Of a stretch of DNA of 64,000 nt, positions 26,511-34,333 are shown piece by piece. The stretch lies in assembly GCF_014697355.1 (NCBI RefSeq), contig NZ_JACJRQ010000039.1, positions 1-64,000 of the forward strand, in the 5' to 3' direction. Origin of the DNA: Nostoc calcicola FACHB-3891 (GTDB lineage: Bacteria; Cyanobacteriota; Cyanobacteriia; Cyanobacteriales; Nostocaceae). The notes under the pieces were generated by a model, which was given only the letters and a program-made list of their open reading frames with translations, did no database searches and was not told where the DNA came from. Position 1 is the first letter of the stretch; each line of letters starts with the position of its first letter. The position numbers and the translations under genes were made by a program.

Positions 26511-26708
26511 CTATGCCATAGTGGAACCAGAATCTAAGCCCCACTGGTGCTTCAGAAGTTCTTGATAAGTTGCCTCGCGGACTACCATTTGCTCATACAA
26601 CTTGACCAAAAAGTCTTTGGCCTGCTCATGACTCATGTTCTGCACCTGAGTTGCAAATGAGCAAATGCTGAATTGCTGTTCTAAGGATAATTTCATTGGT
26701 TGGTTCAT
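26511..26708 (-). CDS. nblA: Phycobilisome degradation protein NblA
   Basis: A 65-residue protein, MNQPMKLSLEQQFSICSFAT..., with the NblA core NMSHEQAKDFLVKLYEQMVVREATYQELLKHQWGL. NblA is a small helical dimer that binds phycobiliproteins and ClpC to drive antenna breakdown in nitrogen or sulfur starvation. The frame is open to 26762, but the ATG at 26708 fits known NblA N-termini. An AAGTCCAA/TTGGACTT inverted repeat lies 47-74 nt upstream. A probable nblR is 14 kb away. Confidence 0.96.
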   Translation of the reverse strand: MNQPMKLSLEQQFSICSFATQVQNMSHEQAKDFLVKLYEQMVVREATYQELLKHQWGLDSGSTMA

Positions 26709-26754
26709 AAGTTTACTCCGAAAAAACAACGCGTAAAGCTGATATCGTTCACAG

Positions 26755-26782
26755 AAGTCCAAATGGGATAATACTTGGACTT
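26755..26782 (-). promoter_or_regulatory. Inverted repeat upstream of nblA
   Basis: AAGTCCAA (26755-26762) and TTGGACTT (26775-26782) are perfect 8-bp arms with a 12-nt spacer, inside the probable 5' untranslated region or promoter of nblA. It could be an operator or an RNA hairpin. No regulator is implied by sequence. Confidence 0.35.
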
Positions 26783-27301
26783 GTATCTGTCCCGCATTTG
26801 TTCCTCCGTATTAAGAAAGATAACAATTGTTTGACAGATTGCCCACATCCTAAGTGTGGAATTTTTCCGCTCTGATATCTTGCACCTAATCCCACTGATA
26901 TACCACCCAAGTCGGCCGAGTTCTATTCCAGAAAATAAGCTCTCTTTTGTCTTAAATAGGTATATCTACTTTCTTTACCCTTTCTTGCTGGGAAAAAATT
27001 AGGTGTTATGCCTAATCTTTGATAGTTTTCCTGGTTGGGAAAAACTAAGATGGTGTCTTCCCCAGTATGAAAAAACTTTCCCAGGTGGGCTGTTGAAGGA
27101 GGTATGGGAATAAATGGTAATAAGCGTGAATTATAGTCGCTTTACCTCATGACGTGCAAGATGTCAATTTACTAATTTATGCAAATTCAGCCTCCTTAGA
27201 TCGCTTTGGAGGCTAAAAATATTAGTATCAAATTGTCAAAAGGAAAAATGCTCAGGTTGAACAAATTGATGGGTATATTTACCGGATTTGTCATTAATTA
27301 T
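26783..27301. other. nblA upstream region
   Basis: No gene. I found no clean NtcA box (GTA-N8-TAC). An AGCCTCC/GGAGGCT hairpin lies at 27189-27214. Confidence 0.45.
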
Positions 27302-27342
27302 TAGTCATAGGTCATTTATCCTTGGCAAATGACCTATGACTA
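27302..27342 (-). terminator. 16-bp perfect hairpin at the end of the phosphatase gene
   Basis: TAGTCATAGGTCATTT (27302-27317) pairs with AAATGACCTATGACTA (27327-27342) around a 9-nt loop. The phosphatase stop codon lies in the stem. It is followed on the minus strand by AT-rich sequence. Confidence 0.6.
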
Positions 27343-28077
27343 GGGATTATTTTCTTCGAGTGAGACGATGACAACAGTAATGTTATCGTGCCCTCCTTGC
27401 TCCTTAGCAGCCTCAACGAGGGAGATGGCGGCTTTATCCAGCCAAGGAGTGTCTTGGAGAGAGCTAGCAATCTTTTGCTCGACAAGTTCTTCTGTGAGAC
27501 CATCGCTACATAGCAGAAAGCGATCGCCAATTTTGACATCTAGTGGTTGCACGTCAATCTGATGCAGGTCTTCACGCCCCAAACAGCGTGATAATACATG
27601 ACGGAAAGGATGTAACCGTGCTTCATCCGGGGTGATGTCACCGATTTTAATTGCCCGTGCTACCCAAGTGTGGTCTTCGGTTACTTGTTCTAATTGTGAT
27701 TCTCGGAAGCGATACAGGCGGGAATCACCAACATGAGCGCACCAAGGCGGCTCGGGAGCGCGAAAAATTACCGCTACAACCGTTGTACCCATATCGGCGC
27801 GTTCGGGATGATTTTGCTGATCTTCTAAAATCGCTTGATTTGCGCCCCACAAAGCTTGCTCTAGCAATTCTTGAGAAGACTTTGGTGATTCCCAATTTGC
27901 GACTAAATACGCCTGAATTTCGCTAGTGGCAATGCGACTTGCTTCTTCTCCTCCTGCATGACCACCCATTCCATCAGCTACTACAAAAAATCGTCCCTCT
28001 GGGTCGATATAGTAAGCATCCTGATTATTAGAACGAATAAGTCCCGGATCGCTAAGACCGGTGAAATTAATTTTCAT
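27340..28077 (-). CDS. PP2C-family Ser/Thr protein phosphatase
   Basis: A PPM phosphatase of about 245 residues. Metal-binding motifs are GLIRSNNQDAYY (Asp), VVADGMGGHAGGEEAS (Asp-Gly), LLCSDGLTEE and the terminal GGHDNITVV, all intact. Family members of this size are the soluble Stp1/PrpC type. The ATG at 28077 (MKINFTGLSD) is preferred over a TTG at 28092. It starts 15 nt after the stop of the UbiB-like kinase gene, so the two are almost certainly cotranscribed, pairing a kinase-fold protein with a phosphatase. Confidence 0.94.
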   Translation of the reverse strand: MKINFTGLSDPGLIRSNNQDAYYIDPEGRFFVVADGMGGHAGGEEASRIATSEIQAYLVANWESPKSSQELLEQALWGANQAILEDQQNHPERADMGTTVVAVIFRAPEPPWCAHVGDSRLYRFRESQLEQVTEDHTWVARAIKIGDITPDEARLHPFRHVLSRCLGREDLHQIDVQPLDVKIGDRFLLCSDGLTEELVEQKIASSLQDTPWLDKAAISLVEAAKEQGGHDNITVVIVSLEENNP

Positions 28078-28092
28078 AAATTTTTTCAACAA

Positions 28093-29829
28093 TTAATACA
28101 TACGGTCATAACGGTCGAGACGTAGAAGTAGTCGGATCAGAATTACTGAAATCCCTACTGCAATTAAAGTGGGCAACAGTGCCAACCATACACGATTCAT
28201 AACTACTAGAATAGTAGCTGAAAGCGTGAAACCACTGATTAACAGAGCATAGCTCATTGAGAGCTGAATATTACTTTGGCGACGCAACAAACGTTCAGTT
28301 TCTATAGACCGAACGCGCAGACGCATGTCTCCCCGTTCTAACTTTTCTAGGGTATCCTCCAACCTACGTGGTAAACCCAACGCGGTACTACTTACTTGAG
28401 CTGCTTGACGACTCAATTCGTTAAGAAAGCTATTCCCTTCAGAACCATTCATATCGGTCATAAGCTGCATTGCATAGGGTTTGGCAACTTCCATAAAGTT
28501 AAACTCTGGATCTAAGCCTTTGCCTACCCCCTCTAGGGTAGAAAAGGCTCGCATCACAAAAGTGAAAGTTGCTGGAAATCTAAATGGTTGATTATAAGCT
28601 ATTTCGTAAAGATCATCACTAATTGCGGCCACTGATTGGTTTTCAAAGGGCTTATCCATGAAATTGTCCAGCATGTACTGGACGGAACGCCGCACTGGTC
28701 CCATGTCATCGACTGGGGCGATCGCACCTAAATCGATCAGAGATTGGACAACGCGATCGCCATCTTTTTGGGCAATACCAAACAAGGTTTCCATCAGTCC
28801 TTCACGAATGTTGGACTTAATTTGCCCCATCATCCCAAAATCGTAGAATATTAAAGCACCATCAGGACTGATGGCAATATTGCCTGGGTGGGGATCGGCG
28901 TGGAAAAAGCCACTATTGAGTAACTGTAGCAAATAGGCTTGAGCGCCTTGACGAGCGATGATTTTTCGATCTAAACCCGCTGCTTCCAAGGCTTCATATT
29001 GGCTAATTTTAATTCCAGGGACATATTCTAAGGTCAGTACGCGGGAAGTAGTGTAACGCCAGTAAACTTTTGGGACTTTTACCCAATCGTAGCCGCGAAA
29101 GTTACGGCGAAAAGTATCAGCGTTACGGCCTTCATTGAGATAATCAATTTCTTCCCAAAGAATGCGACAACATTCTTCATAAATACCGAGCCAATCTCGC
29201 CCCTTTCCCCATTTGGGATGGTTTTGAAAGTAGCGGGTAATTCCCTTGAGAATTTGTAAATCTATTTCAAATAATTTTTTTAACCCCGGACGTTGCACCT
29301 TAACTACAACTGCTTCTCCACTATGCAGGACGGCTTTGTGTACTTGCCCCAAGCTAGCAGCAGCTAAAGGAATAGGTTCAAAATTTTGGAATAGTTCAGG
29401 AATTTTCTTGCCTAGTTCTTGTTCAATAATTGCTTCTACTTGTTCATAGCTAAATGCTGGTACTTTGTCTTGTAACTTTGCCAGTTCTTCTACATATTCA
29501 ATAGGGAATATATCAGCACGAGTAGAAAACAATTGCCCAACTTTGATGAAGGTTGGGCCTAAGTCCAGCAAGGTATTGCGAATCCAAAGCGCTTGGATTT
29601 TGCGTCTTGCAGTTTGCTTGGCTTCAGTTACACCACCTGGATAACTCCAAGATTTGTTGTATAACCAAAGTCTGAACAATAAGGTCAAAACGAAAGACCA
29701 AATGTCCACAAAACGCCGTCTGCTAGAGTATTTTTCCCGATTCCAACGGTATGCCTTATCCGAATAACCTTGTTCCATATGCTCCATATACCGTTGGTTT
29801 GCAACCGAATTATCAGCAATAAAAGACAC
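28093..29829 (-). CDS. ABC1/UbiB-family atypical kinase
   Basis: A protein of 578 residues with the ABC1 kinase core. LGPTFIKVGQLFSTRAD (the KxGQ motif) is near residue 95, then LGQVHKA, the Lys in VVVKVQRPG, EIDYLNEGRNAD, HADPHPGNIAI and FYDFGMMGQI. The C-terminal 60 residues contain two membrane helices (ALLISGFTLSATILVV and LALLPTLIAVGISVILI). Cyanobacterial members are associated with prenylquinone metabolism and thylakoid stress. ATPase rather than protein-kinase activity is known for some UbiB proteins. It is the first gene of a pair with the PP2C phosphatase. Confidence 0.94.
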   Translation of the reverse strand: MSFIADNSVANQRYMEHMEQGYSDKAYRWNREKYSSRRRFVDIWSFVLTLLFRLWLYNKSWSYPGGVTEAKQTARRKIQALWIRNTLLDLGPTFIKVGQLFSTRADIFPIEYVEELAKLQDKVPAFSYEQVEAIIEQELGKKIPELFQNFEPIPLAAASLGQVHKAVLHSGEAVVVKVQRPGLKKLFEIDLQILKGITRYFQNHPKWGKGRDWLGIYEECCRILWEEIDYLNEGRNADTFRRNFRGYDWVKVPKVYWRYTTSRVLTLEYVPGIKISQYEALEAAGLDRKIIARQGAQAYLLQLLNSGFFHADPHPGNIAISPDGALIFYDFGMMGQIKSNIREGLMETLFGIAQKDGDRVVQSLIDLGAIAPVDDMGPVRRSVQYMLDNFMDKPFENQSVAAISDDLYEIAYNQPFRFPATFTFVMRAFSTLEGVGKGLDPEFNFMEVAKPYAMQLMTDMNGSEGNSFLNELSRQAAQVSSTALGLPRRLEDTLEKLERGDMRLRVRSIETERLLRRQSNIQLSMSYALLISGFTLSATILVVMNRVWLALLPTLIAVGISVILIRLLLRLDRYDRMY

Positions 29830-30035
29830 TCAAATTGTCATTTGTCAGTTGTCGTTTGTCGTTTGTCATTTGTCTTTTGTCGTTTGTTTTTTGCATAAAA
29901 CTAATGACTAATACAACTTTTGGAGATGCTGCGCCAACGGCAACTTTTGGAGACGCTACGAGTAGATTGCTTTCCCGTAGGGGTACGCTCAGTACAAGTG
30001 ACCAATGACTAATGACCAATGACCAATGACCAATG
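29830..30035. repeat. Heptad repeats (GTCATTTGTC / CAATGAC types)
   Basis: Blocks of tandem 7-bp units such as GTCGTTT and GACCAAT flank a GC-rich dispersed repeat (ttttggagacgctacgagtag). The 68-codon frame read through it on the minus strand is an artefact. Confidence 0.75.
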
Positions 30036-30042
30036 ACTAGAT

Positions 30043-30369
30043 TTATGCAGAAGTTCTGCGATAATGCTGGAGTTCTGTTCGCAATAGGGCAATTTCTGCT
30101 CGTAATTGATCGATTTCTGCTTGCACGTCTATTGGCTCGGAACCGGGTTGCCTAGTACTTGTGCTAGCTTGGCCAGTATTAGCAGCTTCTGCTGCTCGAT
30201 TTGCCCGCTCTAGGACTTCTTCTGTAAACTGGCGAAACTGCTCTCTAGTTTCAGCATCAAATTTGCCAAGCTCACTCAAAGCATCGGTCAAGGCGACCTC
30301 TAAACGCTCGTTAACTACTTCAGCTACCGCTCTGCCTACAAAAAACGCTTGCACAAGGGGGTTACTCAT
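30043..30369 (-). CDS. Small acidic coiled-coil protein (DUF6825-like)
   Basis: A protein of 108 residues. Residues 1-60 are helical ([35 protein letters not shown]), a Ser/Thr-rich linker follows, and residues 80-105 are a coiled coil ([20 protein letters not shown]). This resembles a conserved cyanobacterial/plastid family I believe is DUF6825, of unknown role and possibly thylakoid-associated. No signal peptide. It is upstream of the UbiB-like gene on the same strand, separated by repeats. Confidence 0.75.
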   Translation of the reverse strand: MSNPLVQAFFVGRAVAEVVNERLEVALTDALSELGKFDAETREQFRQFTEEVLERANRAAEAANTGQASTSTRQPGSEPIDVQAEIDQLRAEIALLRTELQHYRRTSA

Positions 30370-30574
30370 AAATTTTTGTTACGTTCATCCGCAAAAGAAT
30401 TATAACTTGCCTGTATGCTTTGCGGCTTCTGTTGTATGGCTTGAGATTTAAGTTGCAGATGACGGACAAAGGCCAGTACAATCCGAAGACAATAGTTGTA
30501 AGAAATACATAATAAAACAGCTATTACTGAAATTTGAGCCTGAACACAGGTCTAATGACTCAATGACACAAATA

Positions 30575-32200
30575 TCACTCATCATTACATAGGAGTAATT
30601 CTTGATAATATTGCTCTGGTGTACTAGGTAAATAGGTTGTCATTTGTAACCCCTGACCTTTGAATTTGAAACTTTGAGTAATATTAATCCGCCTGAGGAA
30701 ATCTAGATCGTGGGAAATTACCCAAATAGCTCCTTGATAGTCATTGATACCTACTACCATTTGTTCGACGGTTTGAATATCTAAGTTATTAGTTGGTTCG
30801 TCGAGAATCAGCAGGTCAATTTCAGAGATACTAATCATAGCGATCGCCAATCTTGCCAATTCTCCACCACTGAGTACAGATGCGCTTTTGTGAACATCAT
30901 CGTATTTAAACAAAAAATGTCCTAGTTGTTGCCGTAAAAGCTGATAGTTCAGATTTGGATTAGCTGCTTGCATATTTTCCAGAATTGTGTATTGGCGATT
31001 GACCAATTCATAGGTTTGATCGAGATATATAGCTTTCATTGTTGGTGCAAGCAAAACTTCGCCTGATTCCAAAACTGCAACTTGGTTTTCCCTTCCTAAA
31101 ATTGCTTTTACCAAACTCGATTTACCGGAACCATTAGCGCCAACAATGGCAAGGCGATCGCCAGAAGAAACATGTAGCTGAATGTTGTGTAAAAGTACCC
31201 GTTCTGATACCCTAAGATTCGCACCTTGAATATCAATTAAATTTCTGTGCTTTTGGCTTTTTTCTTCTAGCTGAATACTTGTTACTTTCGTTGTTTTTAC
31301 CTTCGTATCTGCAACTTTTTGATTAGCTTTAGCTACTGCTGCTTCATGTTTATTTTTCGCAATTCCGGCTGATATTTCAGCTTTTCTTTTCATCGCTCCG
31401 GCTGTTGTTCTGTCGATACTACCATCGAGAAACTTAGCACGACCATTGCGCTGAGCTTGGGCTGCACGCTGTTGTTCTTGCATAGCCGCAGCCTGAGTGC
31501 GTTTGAGTTCCTTTCTGGCGACTTCGTGCGATCGCAATGCTGCTTCTAATTCAATTTTTTTCTGTTCTCGATAATCAGAAAAATTACCTCCATACACCTT
31601 CAAACCAACAGGTGTAAGTTCCCAAGTAACATTTGTCACCTGGTCTAATAAAAAAGGCTTGTGGGAGACAATTACATACGCGCCAGTGAAATTTAAAAGA
31701 AACTCTTTTAAACTTTCTAAAGCTTGCAAATCCATGTGATTAGTTGGCTCATCCAGCAACAACAAGTTTGGTTTTTGAGCCAAACCAATCGCTAGAAATA
31801 GTTTTGTAAGTTCTCCACCACTCAAGTTTGTAATTGGTAGATAAAGGTCAAGATTTGTTTTGAATTGTGTTTGCAAAATTTCCTCAATATTCCACCATTC
31901 ATCGGAGATAGAAATCAAAAAATTCAGTACTGTATCTGATTTGATTTCTTGCCTGATAGTGCTGATTTGGGGCAAATAGTAAACAACACCATGACGCGAA
32001 ACTGAACCTGTGCTGGGTGTGATTTGTCCTGCAATAATTTTGAGTAGAGTTGATTTTCCTACACCATTGCTACCAACTAAAGCGATGGAGTCGCCTGCTT
32101 CAATACTCACCTGAACTTTTTGAAACAAAGTTCTTTCCAAGCTGAGTTCATAGGCTAAATTCTCAGCTAATAATATTGATTTTTTCTGCATTCTTTTCAA
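30575..32200 (-). CDS. ABC-F family ATPase
   Basis: A protein of 541 residues with two ATP-binding cassettes and no membrane helices. NBD1 has GSNGVGKST, LSGGELTKLFLAIGL and LLLDEPTNHMD. NBD2 has GANGSGKSS, LSGGELARLAIAMI and LLILDEPTNNLD. They are joined by a Lys/Ala-rich linker (residues about 215-300). This is the ABC-F layout, whose members act on ribosomes (translation factors or antibiotic-resistance proteins). The 'ELTKL/ELARL' signatures and long linker fit Msr/Vga-type or housekeeping members equally. Resistance should not be assumed. Confidence 0.92.
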   Translation of the reverse strand: MKRMQKKSILLAENLAYELSLERTLFQKVQVSIEAGDSIALVGSNGVGKSTLLKIIAGQITPSTGSVSRHGVVYYLPQISTIRQEIKSDTVLNFLISISDEWWNIEEILQTQFKTNLDLYLPITNLSGGELTKLFLAIGLAQKPNLLLLDEPTNHMDLQALESLKEFLLNFTGAYVIVSHKPFLLDQVTNVTWELTPVGLKVYGGNFSDYREQKKIELEAALRSHEVARKELKRTQAAAMQEQQRAAQAQRNGRAKFLDGSIDRTTAGAMKRKAEISAGIAKNKHEAAVAKANQKVADTKVKTTKVTSIQLEEKSQKHRNLIDIQGANLRVSERVLLHNIQLHVSSGDRLAIVGANGSGKSSLVKAILGRENQVAVLESGEVLLAPTMKAIYLDQTYELVNRQYTILENMQAANPNLNYQLLRQQLGHFLFKYDDVHKSASVLSGGELARLAIAMISISEIDLLILDEPTNNLDIQTVEQMVVGINDYQGAIWVISHDLDFLRRINITQSFKFKGQGLQMTTYLPSTPEQYYQELLLCNDE

Positions 32201-32592
32201 ACCTCAATTCGCAAACTTCCACCCACGTGTTTACAACGATTTCGGGTAGATTAAGCACAAAACAAACTCAGCCGCTTACCAAGCGGTTTTACATAGATAG
32301 GAGTGATGACAATATCGTTAATGCATGACTGTGTGAAGTAACCCTGTCAAACTAGTTGCGTTTATTCTTCGTTGACATTTGTTGCTTTAGCGCAACAGGT
32401 GTTTGGTACTACTTCATTTCTGCTATCTCGTTGAGGTTTGATGAGGTTTGATATTGGCTACAGTGTAGCACAAAGGAATTCCGGAAAGTGAGAAGCGATG
32501 CGATATTATTCGATTAAGGCACCAGACGCGATAAATCGCCGTCTCTACAAAGGACTGGTTACCGTAGAGGCAATGTCCTAGACCTATAAATT
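32201..32592. other. Intergenic, no gene seen
   Basis: This is the promoter side of the ABC-F gene. A dispersed fragment (gacgcgataaatcgccgtctctac) near 32527 also occurs near 43372 and 43504. Confidence 0.5.
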
Positions 32593-32790
32593 GTGCTGAT
32601 ACTACTAATATTAGGATTTGGAGCTAGTGTAGGAACTGGAATAATAGCGGGTTTTTTAAATCCATTTATTTTGTTAGCACTAACAGCAACTAGTTTACCT
32701 GCACTTTCTATGCTGGTTTATTCACCCCTCAAAAGACGTAAGTTAATTGCTAAATATCGCAAGTCTGAGGTGTCTTTAATTAAACCGTAA
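32593..32790 (+). CDS. Small hydrophobic protein (hypothetical)
   Basis: Up to 65 residues from a GTG, with two predicted membrane helices (LILLILGFGASVGTGIIAGF and FILLALTATSLPALSMLVY) and a basic tail (SPLKRRKLIAKYRKSE). No family is recognised and the start is weak. The positive-inside pattern and the terminator directly after it make a real gene plausible, though it could be a remnant of a longer one. Confidence 0.4.
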   Translation: MLILLILGFGASVGTGIIAGFLNPFILLALTATSLPALSMLVYSPLKRRKLIAKYRKSEVSLIKP

Positions 32791-32796
32791 TGAAAC

Positions 32797-32829
32797 AGAT
32801 CCCCGACTTCTTAAATAAGTCGGGGATCT
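32797..32829 (+). terminator. 13-bp hairpin terminator
   Basis: AGATCCCCGACTT (32797-32809) pairs with AAGTCGGGGATCT (32817-32829) around a 7-nt loop, followed by TGTCTTGTTT. It lies 6 nt after the small membrane ORF. Confidence 0.7.
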
Positions 32830-32977
32830 TGTCTTGTTTATGATAAAGATATGAAAGCATTGTTTTTGATAGCTAACTTAAGAATGCGATCGCCTTTTTC
32901 ACAAAGCGTTAATGTGGAGCGACAGCCAACTACAACCCTGCTAAAATAAACCTATAAATTGATGCCCTATCCATTCT

Positions 32978-33637
32978 ATGACCATAGCTCAAGAATTAGA
33001 ATCCCAACAAGGCATCTGCCAAGATGTTATATTTCCCCCTGGTGATTTATTTAGTGATGAACCTCCCTTGGAAAGCGAACTGCATCTACGACAAATAATC
33101 TTACTTTTAACTTGTCTGGAATGGCTGTGGCGAGATAGAAATGATTTCTACGCAGCGGGAAATCTAACTATTTACTACAGTCCACGCCAACGCAAATCAG
33201 AATACTTCCGAGGCCCAGACTTTTTTGTAGTGCTAGCAACTGAACGCAAAACCCGCAAAAGTTGGGTAGTTTGGGAAGAAGATGGCAAATATCCCAATGT
33301 AATTCTAGAAATTTTGTCTGACTCAACAGCAAATACAGACAGAGGTTTAAAAAAGGAAATTTATCAAGATACTTTCCGGACACCCGATTATTTTTGGTTC
33401 GACCCTTACACACAAGAATTTGCGGGATTTCATTTAGTAGATGGAGAATATCAACCTCTGCAAGCAAGTGAACAAGGATATTTGTGGAGTCATCAACTAG
33501 GGTTATATTTGGGAGTTTATGAAGGATTATTGCGGTTTTTTACACAAGATGGAAAACTAGTAGCAACACCTGAAGAAAGGGCAGAACGTTTGGCAGCAAA
33601 ATTGCGAGATTTAAATATCGACCCAGATACAATTTAG
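32978..33637 (+). CDS. Uma2-family endonuclease-like protein (DUF820)
   Basis: A protein of 219 residues with the restriction-endonuclease-like Uma2 fold. GPDFFVVLATERK carries the conserved Asp, and VILEILSDSTANTDRGLKKEIYQ carries the conserved Glu and Lys region. The C-terminal 50 residues form a helical tail (EERAERLAAKLRDLN) seen in many cyanobacterial members. The family is greatly expanded in cyanobacteria and its biological role is mostly unknown. It faces another Uma2 gene (33724-34317) tail to tail. Confidence 0.88.
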   Translation: MTIAQELESQQGICQDVIFPPGDLFSDEPPLESELHLRQIILLLTCLEWLWRDRNDFYAAGNLTIYYSPRQRKSEYFRGPDFFVVLATERKTRKSWVVWEEDGKYPNVILEILSDSTANTDRGLKKEIYQDTFRTPDYFWFDPYTQEFAGFHLVDGEYQPLQASEQGYLWSHQLGLYLGVYEGLLRFFTQDGKLVATPEERAERLAAKLRDLNIDPDTI

Positions 33638-33723
33638 ATTATTGCCATATCTTCTCTACGAGACGCACTCGCGTTCGATGGGCTTCTCTAAGAGAGGCTA
33701 CGCCAACGCCTACGTACTTATAA
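33638..33723. repeat. Dispersed GC-rich repeat between the Uma2 genes
   Basis: Contains ctctacgagacgcactcg and agaggctacgccaacgcc, pieces of a repeat class that also appears near 29935-29970 and 60326-60350. No gene. Confidence 0.6.
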
Positions 33724-34317
33724 TTATTTTTCTATTTCAAAATTAATTCCTTCATAAATATCGCTAAAGGAAATTTGAAAATCTATTGATTTTAGTGATA
33801 ATACAGCATCTAGTGATTCGTATTCAGTTAATACCCACTGGCCTTCAGCATTTTTATTAAACTGCTCAATAAGATATTCATATTGATTAATTATAATATA
33901 TTCTTGGAGTGTAGAAATAGAACGATAAAATCTAAATTTATTAGTTCTATCGTGATTTTCTGTCGAGTTAGACAGCACTTCTACAATTATTAAAGGATTT
34001 GTCACTTTGCTAGTGCCACTCCCCTCATATATTGGTTCTCCTTGAATTACCATGATATCTGGATAAGTATATATACGATAACGCGGTATCCACAATTTGA
34101 CATTAACCATATAGATTTTGTAATTTTTACCCCGCATCGTAAACTTCAAATTAGTGCAAAAATTACCTGCGATTTCATTGTGATTAGTCGTACTACCAGC
34201 TATAGTAATTATTTTTCCATCTCGATATTCATTTTTAAATTCTGATATTTCCTCAAGTTGTAAATACTCTTCGGTGGTATAGGATTTTTTTGATATTTTG
34301 ATTTGCATAATCGCCAC
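33724..34317 (-). CDS. Uma2-family endonuclease-like protein (DUF820)
   Basis: A protein of 197 residues with the family core: EFKNEYRDGKIITIAG near residue 26, YPDIMVIQG with the conserved Asp, LIIVEVLSNSTENHDRTNKFRFYRSI and LQEYIIINQ. It belongs to a different subgroup from the neighbour at 32978, so the two are not recent duplicates. It is convergent with that gene and upstream of nothing obvious on its strand. Confidence 0.88.
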   Translation of the reverse strand: MAIMQIKISKKSYTTEEYLQLEEISEFKNEYRDGKIITIAGSTTNHNEIAGNFCTNLKFTMRGKNYKIYMVNVKLWIPRYRIYTYPDIMVIQGEPIYEGSGTSKVTNPLIIVEVLSNSTENHDRTNKFRFYRSISTLQEYIIINQYEYLIEQFNKNAEGQWVLTEYESLDAVLSLKSIDFQISFSDIYEGINFEIEK

Positions 34318-34333
34318 CTGATTTAAATATCAA

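Noticed and set aside
26783-27301. NtcA binding site upstream of nblA
   Set aside because: No GTA-N8-TAC with both halves intact was found.
29813-30019. 68-codon minus-strand frame
   Set aside because: It encodes repeats such as KTNDKRQMTNDKRQ from GTCATTT heptads.
30575-32200. ABC-F gene as a proven antibiotic-resistance gene
   Set aside because: The linker and signatures do not separate resistance factors from housekeeping ABC-F proteins.
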